64,000 bases of DNA from Niveibacterium umoris (GTDB lineage: Bacteria; Pseudomonadota; Gammaproteobacteria; Burkholderiales; Rhodocyclaceae). The first letter of the stretch is position 1, and each line of letters begins with the position of its first letter. Both the position numbers and the translations under genes were made by a program. Below, one piece after another: positions 57,204-64,000 of the stretch. Location: contig NZ_JACIET010000001.1 in assembly GCF_014197015.1 (NCBI RefSeq), positions 682,001 to 746,000 on the forward strand, read 5' to 3'. The notes beneath the pieces were generated by a model. The model saw only the letters and a list, made by a program, of their open reading frames with translations. It was not told the DNA's origin and did not search any database.

Positions 57204-58751
57204 TCAGTGACTCGTCCCTTCGTCCTTCTGAGTCTTGTTCCAGACGTTGTACTTGCCGACCGGTTTGTCGGCGGGCAGGCGTTTGACTTCCTTCAGCGTC
57301 TTCGCGTCGATGATCACCAGCGCGCCGCCGTCGGTTTCGCGCTCCCATATGCTGACCACCGCGTGGCGGCCGCTGCGGTCGAATTCGACATGGGCGGCGG
57401 TCTTGCCGGGGGCGGGTGTGATGGTGCTGGCGGGTTTGAGCGTGGCCTTGTCGATCAGCAGCATCGTGTCCTTCTTCGGGCTCATCATCGCGTCGGCCCA
57501 GGCGTAGGGCGTGCTGCTGTGGCTGCGCAGGAAGAAGCCGGGGCCGAGCGCGGGGATCTGCGCGATCTCGCGCCAGCTCTTCAGGTCAATCACCGAGATC
57601 ACGCTTTCGCGCAGGTTCGGCGTGGCGAGCACGGTCGTGCCTTCATAGGCCCACGTGATGCCCGAGCCGACGTGCGGCATGCCGGCGACCGGCAGCTCGG
57701 CGACCTTGACGCGCGCATCGAGATTGACGACCTGCGCGCGGCCACCGCTGCGCGCCGCACCGATCGCATTGCGGTAGGGCGGGTCGAAGAAGAAGTCTTC
57801 CATCGACTCTTCCAGCGGAATGCGCCGCACGTTCAGATAGCCGGGCTTGGCGATCGCCTCGCCCATCTTGAAGTCGTGCACATAGCCGTCGTGGATCGGT
57901 TCGGCCTTGGGGTCGTAGCTGATCTCCCACAGTTCGGGGATGTCGCGCAGCGCGGCGACGAAACTCTTGCGCGGGCCGGCGTCGTAGATCGCGGCGACGC
58001 GCGAGGGCTGATCGCCTTTGAGGTTCGCGACCGCGATGGTCTTGATTGGTTTAAGGTCCGCGTCCATCAGCACGATGGTGCGTGGCAGCGTGTTGGCGGC
58101 GGCGACGAACCTGCCGTCGGCGGACACGGCGACGTTGCGGGTGTTGAGGCCGACACGGATTTCGGCGACCGTCTTCAGGTTGTAGAGGTCGTACTTGCTG
58201 ACCCAGCCATCGCGCGAGGCGAAGAACACATAGCGGCCGTCTGGCGTGAACTTCGGTCCGCCGTGCAGCGCGAACTTGGACGGGAAACGGTCCAGGCGCT
58301 CGAAGCGGTCGCCGTCGAGGATGCTGACCGTCGAGTTCCCGGCCTCGACGACGACGAATAGGTTCAGCGGATCGGCTTTGAACTGCGGCGTGTCCGGCAG
58401 GCTGCCCGGTGCGAAATGCACGACGCGCGACGTGGCGGTATCGGCCTCGCTCCAGCGCGGTGTGGGCTCCACCGGCGTGTAGAGCCAGCCGGCCAGCGCC
58501 TCGATGTCGGCGATCGGTAGGCGGTCGGCAAAGCCCTGCATCTGCGTCGCCGCGCGGCCGTCGCGGATGGTCTTGATCGCCTCCGGCTTCTTCAGCCGTT
58601 CGAGGCTTTCCGGCAGCAGCGCCGGCCCCATGATGCCGAGCCGGTCAGCGCCGTGGCAGCTCGCGCAATGCTGCTGGAACAGCGCGGCGGGCTCGGCAGC
58701 GTGGGCGAGGGTGCTCACACCCAGCAGTGCGCCAAGGATCAGGCGGCGCAT
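57204..58751 (-). CDS. nirN: NirN, d1-heme dehydrogenase/transfer protein
   Basis: This is a 515-aa NirS-like periplasmic protein with signal peptide (to AHA, about 18), c-heme site CASCH (29-33) and a d1-type propeller (HGGPKFTPDGRYVFFASRDGW, RTIVLMDADLKPIKT). NirN binds dihydro-d1, completes its oxidation to d1 and hands it to NirS. The ATG overlaps the nirJ stop (TGATG). The frame stays open upstream inside nirJ. Confidence 0.94.
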   Translation of the reverse strand: MRRLILGALLGVSTLAHAAEPAALFQQHCASCHGADRLGIMGPALLPESLERLKKPEAIKTIRDGRAATQMQGFADRLPIADIEALAGWLYTPVEPTPRWSEADTATSRVVHFAPGSLPDTPQFKADPLNLFVVVEAGNSTVSILDGDRFERLDRFPSKFALHGGPKFTPDGRYVFFASRDGWVSKYDLYNLKTVAEIRVGLNTRNVAVSADGRFVAAANTLPRTIVLMDADLKPIKTIAVANLKGDQPSRVAAIYDAGPRKSFVAALRDIPELWEISYDPKAEPIHDGYVHDFKMGEAIAKPGYLNVRRIPLEESMEDFFFDPPYRNAIGAARSGGRAQVVNLDARVKVAELPVAGMPHVGSGITWAYEGTTVLATPNLRESVISVIDLKSWREIAQIPALGPGFFLRSHSSTPYAWADAMMSPKKDTMLLIDKATLKPASTITPAPGKTAAHVEFDRSGRHAVVSIWERETDGGALVIIDAKTLKEVKRLPADKPVGKYNVWNKTQKDEGTSH

Positions 58752-59953
58752 CAGCGGGCCTCGACGACCGGGATCACGGAGCGCGCCGCCGGAACAGACT
58801 CCACGCCAATCTCTTCGTCGCTCAGGTAGCAGCCCGGGTCTTCGGCCCAGAAGTCGCCGGTCAGCTGCTGCGCGCGGGTGCGGGTGTTGCCGTTGCAGAT
58901 CGCCAGGTAGGCGCAGGCGCCGCAGCGGCCGGAGACCGGGCGCGGGCGCTGCTTGAGGCCGGCCATCAGCGGATCGGACGTGTCGGCCCAAATCTCGCCA
59001 AAGGCGCGATCCTTCACGTTGCCGAGCGGGTAGTGCCACCACATCGTGTCCGGGTGCACGACACCGAGGTTGTCGATGTTGGCGACATTCACGCCCGACG
59101 AATTGCCGCCCCAGCGCACCAGCCGCTCCGCGACGATGGCATGGTGTTGCGGGAAGTGGCGATGCACCCATTGCAACAGGAACACGCCGTCGGCGTCGTT
59201 GTTGCCGGTGACGTATTCGCGGGTGCCGCCGGACAGGGCATCGGTCAAGGCCTGCGCGAACAAGGTCACCATCGCGCGCCGCGTCGTCGCGTGCTGCGCA
59301 TCCGTCTTGCGGTTCTTGTTGCCGCGGCCGGCGTAGTTCAGGTGCGAGAAGTAGAACTTGTCGATGCCCTCGCGCTCGCACAGGTCCAGCAGCGGTTCGA
59401 AGTCCTGCGCGTTGCCTTCGGTCATCGTGTAGCGGGCGCCGACCTTCACGCCCCGCGCGTGAAGCAGGCGGATTGCGGCGAGCGAGGCGTCGAACGCGCC
59501 TTCCTTACGGCGGAAGTGGTCGTGCGTCGCGCCGATGCCGTCGAGGCTGATGCCGACATAGTCGAAGCCCTGCGCGGCGACACGCTCGGCGAGCGCTGCG
59601 TCGATCAGCGTGCCGTTGGTCGACAGCCCGACGTAGAAGCCCATCGCCTTCGCGCGGTCGGCAATCGGCCAGATGTCCGGCCGCAGCAGCGGCTCCCCGC
59701 CGGAGAGGATCAGCACCCGCACGCCGGCGGCGTGAAGATCGTCCATCGTGCGGAACACTTCTTCTGTGCTCAGCTCGTTGGGGAAGTCGGTGTCGGCCGA
59801 GATCGAGTAGCAGTGGCGACAGGTGAGATTGCAGCGGCGGATCAGGTTCCAGATCACCACCGGGCCGGCCGGTGTGCCGCTGCGCGCGCGAGGTGGCGCC
59901 TCGCCGCGTTCGAGCGCGGCGATCAATTGCATGTACTGGCTGATGCGAAACAT
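58751..59953 (-). CDS. nirJ: NirJ, radical SAM enzyme of heme d1 synthesis
   Basis: This is a 400-aa cytoplasmic radical SAM protein that removes propionates from didecarboxysiroheme. The SAM cluster is CNLTCRHC (C41, C45, C48) and the C-terminal SPASM-like cluster includes GRCGACAYLAICNGNTR (about 355-371). I chose the ATG at 59953 (FRISQYMQ), the family start, with GGGGGAG eleven bases upstream. It forms an operon with nirN, behind the Dnr box at 60011. Confidence 0.95.
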   Translation of the reverse strand: MFRISQYMQLIAALERGEAPPRARSGTPAGPVVIWNLIRRCNLTCRHCYSISADTDFPNELSTEEVFRTMDDLHAAGVRVLILSGGEPLLRPDIWPIADRAKAMGFYVGLSTNGTLIDAALAERVAAQGFDYVGISLDGIGATHDHFRRKEGAFDASLAAIRLLHARGVKVGARYTMTEGNAQDFEPLLDLCEREGIDKFYFSHLNYAGRGNKNRKTDAQHATTRRAMVTLFAQALTDALSGGTREYVTGNNDADGVFLLQWVHRHFPQHHAIVAERLVRWGGNSSGVNVANIDNLGVVHPDTMWWHYPLGNVKDRAFGEIWADTSDPLMAGLKQRPRPVSGRCGACAYLAICNGNTRTRAQQLTGDFWAEDPGCYLSDEEIGVESVPAARSVIPVVEAR

Positions 59954-60302
59954 ACCGCCGGCTCCCCCTGTCGTTCGATGCAGGTTATGGGTCAGACCCC
60001 AGGGTTGGCCTTGACTGCCATCAACGGCAGCGTCGCATGGCCAACGCGGCTTTATGAACGCTTGCGTGCATTCTTTGGGAAGGCCGTGTGGGCGGCTGAG
60101 CAGCACTCATCTCGCTGACTGCTGGGAGCGCGTCAGCTGCAACGGAACGCCTTTTCCAACGGAATCTGCCTACCGTGCTATGCCCGAACGTGAGAGCGGA
60201 TGTTCTCAAGTTGAACACGCGCTCGACCCGGTTACCCGGTAACTGGTCGCACATTGCGTTCCTATGGCGAGCGAGCAGCAACGTATACATGCTGATGCAA
60301 GA
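59954..60302. other. Non-coding stretch between nosL end and nirJ start
   Basis: These 349 bp contain the Dnr box at 60011-60024. The rest shows no gene, and no T-tract hairpin for the end of the nos operon could be seen. Confidence 0.6.
60011..60024 (-). promoter_or_regulatory. Dnr/FNR-type box before nirJ-nirN
   Basis: TTGAC-TGCC-ATCAA, nine of ten to consensus, lies 58 nt upstream of the nirJ ATG. Its flanks (GGCC before, CGGCAGC after) resemble those of the box before the hemerythrin operon. Confidence 0.82.
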
Positions 60303-60809
60303 TCACATCTTCTGGTCGTGATCCATGCCGCCGTCCATGCTCACGGCGTCCGGCTTGATCTCGGCGTAGGTCACCACCTTGCCGCCATATTGCTGCGCGA
60401 AGGCGTCGGCGGCGGAGCGCTCGGCAAAGCTCGCGAGCGTCGGGCCCATGCTGCCGTGGCGCTTGGAGCCCTGCACGTAGAAGGCGGCCTTCGCGTCGAT
60501 CCACGCGTCCTGCGGCTTGTCCCAGTCGGTCTTCGCCATGTCCTGTACATAGGCACCCTTCATCGCGCGCTGCTGTTCGGGCTTGAGCAGGGTCGCGACG
60601 ATCTCGCGCGTATCGCAGAAGAAGTCGTGCTGGCCGTCGGCCCACACGATCTGGCCCTTGGGGCCGGGGAAGTCGGCCAGCGTCATGCCGTCCAGCGAGC
60701 AGGCGTCGCCGCGCGCGATGGACGCCGGTTTGTCGTCGATCGGTGCCTTGCTGCAGGCGGCCAGGGCAAGAAACAGGCCGAGGGTCAGGATGCGGAAAAG
60801 GGGTTTCAC
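60303..60809 (-). CDS. nosL: NosL copper chaperone lipoprotein
   Basis: This is a 168-aa periplasmic lipoprotein (lipobox LAAC, C19) that delivers Cu(I) for N2O reductase maturation. The metal motif DACSLDGM (C37, M42) and the later RHGSMGP and DGGMDHDQKM regions are typical. The start is GTG at 60809, overlapping the nosY stop (GTGA), with GGAGA upstream. It is the last gene of the nos operon. Confidence 0.93.
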   Translation of the reverse strand: MKPLFRILTLGLFLALAACSKAPIDDKPASIARGDACSLDGMTLADFPGPKGQIVWADGQHDFFCDTREIVATLLKPEQQRAMKGAYVQDMAKTDWDKPQDAWIDAKAAFYVQGSKRHGSMGPTLASFAERSAADAFAQQYGGKVVTYAEIKPDAVSMDGGMDHDQKM

Positions 60810-61621
60810 TTGAATCTCCAGTAGGCAAGGGCCAGCGGTGCGGCGATCCAACCGGCCATCACGCCGCCGAGCACCGCAGGGTTGGCGAGCGCGGGCGGGA
60901 AGACGGTGGCAAGACCGTACATTGAGCCGACCTGGTCGAGGCTGAACACGTTGAGGATGCGGAACACGTCGGTCGGGTTGGCGAGCAGCAGCCAGGGCAG
61001 GGCGTCACCTGCGCCGCTGCCGCCCAGCGCGATGAGGCCGCCGAGCAACACCAGATCGAACACGATGACGAACAGGAACCAGGCGCCGACCGCGTAGCCC
61101 GAGGCGCGCGCGCGGTCGCTTGCCAGTACCGACAGCAGTACCGCGATCGCGAGGAACACCAGCCCGAGCAGGATCGCCGACGCAACAAAGCCGGCGTAGT
61201 GGAACAACGCGTCGCCACCCGCGGTGAGGAAGGCCGCGCCGGCAAGCCCGAAGCCGAGCACCGTGGCCACCGTCAGCGTGGCGGCAAGGCCGACGAACTT
61301 GCCGACCAGCACCTCGCCGCGCGTTACCGGCAGCGCGAGCAGCAGCTCCATCGTGCCGCGCTCGCGTTCGCCGACGATCACGTCGAAGCCCAGCACCAGC
61401 GCGATCAGCGGGATCAGGTAGGTGACCAGCGAGACGAGGCTCGCGATCGTCACGTCGATGCTGCGAAAGCCGACCTGGCCTTCGCTGGCGGCGCCGAAGT
61501 AGGCGATTGCGAGCGCGAAGCCGGCGAACACCGTGGCGATGACCCACACCCAGCGGTTACGCACGCGGTCGCGGAACTCCTTGCCGGCGATTGCGGTGAT
61601 CTGTCGCAGCACGATGCTCAT
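60806..61621 (-). CDS. nosY: NosY ABC transporter permease
   Basis: This is a 271-aa ABC-2-type permease with six membrane segments. The cytoplasmic GERERGTMELLLALPVTRGEVL (about 84-105) is the typical coupling region of NosY. It forms the NosDFY complex that mobilises copper from NosL to NosZ. It overlaps nosF by 4 nt and nosL by 4 nt. Confidence 0.95.
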   Translation of the reverse strand: MSIVLRQITAIAGKEFRDRVRNRWVWVIATVFAGFALAIAYFGAASEGQVGFRSIDVTIASLVSLVTYLIPLIALVLGFDVIVGERERGTMELLLALPVTRGEVLVGKFVGLAATLTVATVLGFGLAGAAFLTAGGDALFHYAGFVASAILLGLVFLAIAVLLSVLASDRARASGYAVGAWFLFVIVFDLVLLGGLIALGGSGAGDALPWLLLANPTDVFRILNVFSLDQVGSMYGLATVFPPALANPAVLGGVMAGWIAAPLALAYWRFK

Positions 61622-62520
61622 ACGGCCTCCTGCGAGTGTTCGAGGAACACGGCTTCGAGCGAAGGCTCGACCAACCGCAGGTCGCTGACACCGGGCTCCG
61701 CCGCCAGCTGTGCGATGCGTGCAAGCTTGTCGCCGCGATTCACGCTCAGCGCTACATGGGCCGCGTCTTCCTCGTTCGCGCCAAGGCTTGCGATCAGTCG
61801 CTCGCGCGCTTCGGCCGTCACCCTTACCACCAGCCGTACAGGCAGGTCGGCCCGTTCGCGCAGTTCGGCGACGCTGCCCTGCGCGACGATGCGGCCCTCG
61901 CGCAGGATCGCCACCTCATCCACCCGCTGCTCGATCTCGGCGAGGATGTGCGAGGTCAGCACCACGGTTGCGCCTTCGGCCTTGAGCTCGGCGATGACGC
62001 GGTAGAAATCGTGGATCGCCTGCGGGTCCAGCCCGTTCGTGGGCTCGTCGAGAAACAGCAGTTTCGGCTTGCCCAGCAGCGCCTGCGCAAAGCCGAGCCG
62101 TTGCCGCATCCCCTTTGAGTAGCCGCGCACCTTGCGCGTCGCCGCATGGGCGAGGCCCACGCGTTCCAATGCCGCATCGCATTCGGCGCGCGCTGCGCCA
62201 CGCAGCTTGGCGTAGAAGCGCAGGGTTTCGAGTCCGCTCAGGTTGTCGTACAGCGCGACGTGTTCGGGCAGGTAGCCGATCTGCTGGCGCACTTCGCGGA
62301 AGCGCGCGCCGTCGCTGGGCTCGCCGAGCAGGCGCAGCGTTCCGGCGTCCGGCGCGATCAACCCGAGCATCATGCGGAACAGCGTGCTCTTGCCGGCGCC
62401 GTTGTGGCCGATCAGGCCGAAGGTGCGACCGGGTGCGACGGCAAGCGACACGCCGCGCACGGCTTCCACTTCGCCGAAGCGCTTGGTGACGCCGGTAAGT
62501 TCAATGGCGGGCGCGTTCAA
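61618..62520 (-). CDS. nosF: NosF ABC transporter ATPase
   Basis: This is a 300-aa ATPase of the NosDFY complex: Walker A GHNGAGKST (about 38-46), signature YSKGMRQRLGFAQALLG (about 133-149), Walker B LLFLDEPTNGLDP. The C-terminal extension (about 210-300) is usual for this family. It overlaps nosD by 20 nt and nosY by 4 nt. Confidence 0.96.
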   Translation of the reverse strand: MNAPAIELTGVTKRFGEVEAVRGVSLAVAPGRTFGLIGHNGAGKSTLFRMMLGLIAPDAGTLRLLGEPSDGARFREVRQQIGYLPEHVALYDNLSGLETLRFYAKLRGAARAECDAALERVGLAHAATRKVRGYSKGMRQRLGFAQALLGKPKLLFLDEPTNGLDPQAIHDFYRVIAELKAEGATVVLTSHILAEIEQRVDEVAILREGRIVAQGSVAELRERADLPVRLVVRVTAEARERLIASLGANEEDAAHVALSVNRGDKLARIAQLAAEPGVSDLRLVEPSLEAVFLEHSQEAV

Positions 62521-63766
62521 GCCAGTATCTCCAGTCAGGGTGGCGGGGGCGCATCGCGGGCGAGGGTTCTACCACGGTGGGGGCGCGCAGCACCGGGAAC
62601 TGCCGGGCGGCAAGGCGCAGGGTTTCGACCGCCGGGCTGTTGAGCAGTACGCGGGCCGCGGGGTAGCGCCACATCAGGCGATCCACCAGGTCGGCGGCTT
62701 CGAAGGGCACGTCGCCGCGGCCATCGCCGTTGCGATCCCAGCCGAGGTAGCCACTCCAGTGGTTGCCGGCTTTCGGCCCCCACACTTCGTCTTTCGCGCC
62801 AACGTAGCGCACGCCTTCGTGGTTGCCGATGAAGTCGTTGCCGTCGACCAGGTTGTGCCAGGAGCCGGCCGACAGGTGCACACCCACTTCGTTGCGCACC
62901 ACGAGGTTGCCGGTCAGCGTGTTGTCCTGCGCGTCGTAGATAAAGAAGCCGCGGCCGTTGCCGGCGATGATGTTGCCGCTGACTTCCGCGCGCTGGATCG
63001 TGCGCAGCATGATGCCGTGGTCGGTGTTGGCCCACGCGATGTTGTTGCGCACCACCTGGTCATGCACCTCCATCAGCGCGAGGCCGCCGCGGTTGTGGTG
63101 CACGAAGTTCTTCTCCCAGGTGTTGAAGTAGGAGTTCATGTAGTGCGTGCCGTAGCGGCTGTCGTGGATCTCGTTGCCGCGGAACAGCGCGTGGTGCGAC
63201 ACGTCGACATAGATGCCGTCGCGCGAGTAGCTGATGTGGTTGTCGAGGATCTTCGCGCCCTGCGTGTTGTAGAGCTGAATGCCGTTGCCGCGGTTGGGCG
63301 AGAGGTAGTCGCGCTTGCCCGCGATGCGGTTCTTTTCCACCACCACGTCGTTGGCCTTCTCGATCCACAGCCCGAACAGGTTGTAGGCGAGCTGGTTGTT
63401 GCGCACCACCGCGCGGTGTGCACCGGGCTGGATGTAGATGCCCGCCTGCTGCTTCTCGAGGTCGTCGCCCGAATCGCGTACGACGAAGCCCTCGACGCGC
63501 ACGTCGGGCGAGGCGATGCGGATCACATCCCCCGACATGTCTCCGCTGATCGTTGGCATGTTCTCGCCAATCAGCGTGAGCGGCTTTTCGATCCGCAGGT
63601 GCTCGCGATACAGGCCCCGCGCCACGCGGATCGTGTCGCCCGGCTGGGCGCGCACGATCGCTGCCGCAATCGACTCGCCGGCCGCCACATGCAGTTCGGC
63701 GGCAGCGGCCGTGCCGGTAAGCAGCAGCGTGATCGACAGGAAGGCGACGCGAAGGGCGGAGCACAT
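62501..63766 (-). CDS. nosD: NosD periplasmic copper-maturation protein
   Basis: This is a 421-aa exported right-handed beta-helix (CASH/NosD repeats such as GNRIAG, NHISYSRDGIYVD, NIIAGNGRGFFIYDA). The signal peptide is cleaved after TAAAA (about 22). It docks on NosL and NosZ and is driven by NosFY. The ATG at 63766 begins the signal peptide; the frame is open upstream only as antisense-like extension. It lies 10 nt after nosR. Confidence 0.95.
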   Translation of the reverse strand: MCSALRVAFLSITLLLTGTAAAAELHVAAGESIAAAIVRAQPGDTIRVARGLYREHLRIEKPLTLIGENMPTISGDMSGDVIRIASPDVRVEGFVVRDSGDDLEKQQAGIYIQPGAHRAVVRNNQLAYNLFGLWIEKANDVVVEKNRIAGKRDYLSPNRGNGIQLYNTQGAKILDNHISYSRDGIYVDVSHHALFRGNEIHDSRYGTHYMNSYFNTWEKNFVHHNRGGLALMEVHDQVVRNNIAWANTDHGIMLRTIQRAEVSGNIIAGNGRGFFIYDAQDNTLTGNLVVRNEVGVHLSAGSWHNLVDGNDFIGNHEGVRYVGAKDEVWGPKAGNHWSGYLGWDRNGDGRGDVPFEAADLVDRLMWRYPAARVLLNSPAVETLRLAARQFPVLRAPTVVEPSPAMRPRHPDWRYWLERARH

Positions 63767-63776
63767 GCGCTTGAGC

Positions 63777-64000
63777 CTACGGAGCCTCGCCCCGCACTTC
63801 CTTGATCGGAATGAAGTAGCCGTCGCGCCCGATCGGGGTGAGCTTGAGGCCGGCCTTCTCGCGCCGCTTGCGCTCCTGTACCAGCGGCGGGCAGGCGTGG
63901 TCGTCGTGGTAGTAGACCATGCAGTCGAGGCACAGCAGGCACTCGCGCTGGTCGATCTTGCCGTCCGCCGCAATCGCCAGCGAGCCGCACTGCATCGCAC
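63777..64000 (-). CDS. nosR: NosR C-terminus (partial)
   Basis: The last 74 or so residues of NosR, the flavo-iron-sulfur membrane protein that supplies electrons to N2O reductase. The visible part has a cysteine-rich end (RECLLCLDCMVYYHDDHACPP, quoted with one break: C-LLC-LDC then ACPP), followed by a basic tail and VRGEAP-stop. The rest lies beyond the window. It is followed by nosD-F-Y-L on the same strand; nosZ must be outside. Confidence 0.85.
   Translation of the reverse strand, partial: AMQCGSLAIAADGKIDQRECLLCLDCMVYYHDDHACPPLVQERKRREKAGLKLTPIGRDGYFIPIKEVRGEAP

Overview
The window is GC-rich, tightly packed chromosomal DNA, apparently from a denitrifying betaproteobacterium. A Rhodocyclales-type organism (Thauera/Azoarcus/Uliginosibacterium-like) is my best guess. 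The guess rests on the cd1-type nir cluster, the norCBEF-Q-D layout, the nosR-D-F-Y-L tail, the imuA-imuB-dnaE2 cassette and the GTP cyclohydrolase/BLUF pair; it is an inference, because there is no rRNA in the window.

Layout. (1) 1-9651: a xylan/xylo-oligosaccharide locus. On the minus strand lie a GH52 beta-xylosidase, a sugar-binding protein, two permeases, a GH1 beta-glucosidase and an ABC ATPase cut by the window edge. An AraC-type regulator diverges from GH52, and a GH10 xylanase lipoprotein follows on the plus strand. The intergenic regions before GH52 and before GH10 share a 15-nt identical motif. (2) 9853-16380: a Leu/Ile/Val-type binding protein, a cytochrome c4-like protein, then an arsenic operon reading leftward: arsR, arsC, a phosphatase-ArsD fusion, arsA, acr3. 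(3) 16544-25291: an SdsA1-like alkylsulfatase operon ending in a strong terminator, then a LexA-boxed SOS mutagenesis cassette (small ORF, imuA, imuB, dnaE2). (4) 25429-36198: a membrane protein, folE-BLUF, an AT-rich leader, a PilJ/CheA-like kinase with CheY and CheX, orphan sulfate- and phosphate-binding proteins, a CoA-transferase and an SDR. (5) 36212-40958: a degenerate M48-like protein and a small accessory islet (Xre/MbcA-type antitoxin, hypotheticals, an XRE regulator facing a palindromic operator). (6) 40959-64000: denitrification genes: nirS-M-C-F-DL-G-H-dnr, a hemerythrin/DUF2249/membrane operon, norC-B-E-F-Q-x-FeS-D, and on the minus strand nirJ-nirN and nosR(partial)-D-F-Y-L.

How the parts work together. 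NirS reduces nitrite to NO, using NirM/NirC as electron carriers. NirF, DL, G, H, J and N build and insert heme d1. NorCB reduces NO to N2O, with NorE/F/Q/D as accessory proteins. Nos proteins mature and power N2O reductase, whose structural gene nosZ is not in view. TTGAC/T-N4-ATCAA boxes (Dnr/FNR type) precede nirS, norC, the hemerythrin operon and nirJ, and dnr lies among them. In the xylan locus, the surface-anchored xylanase would cut the polymer, the ABC system would import oligomers, and GH52/GH1 would finish them in the cytoplasm under the AraC regulator.

The most notable items are the in-frame fusion of a CX5R phosphatase domain to ArsD with an internal ribosome-binding site, the GH52 enzyme and its shared operator with GH10, a small unannotated SOS-box-linked ORF, the CheA-like/CheY/CheX module beside orphan binding proteins, and a Dnr-like box stranded between convergent norD and nirN.
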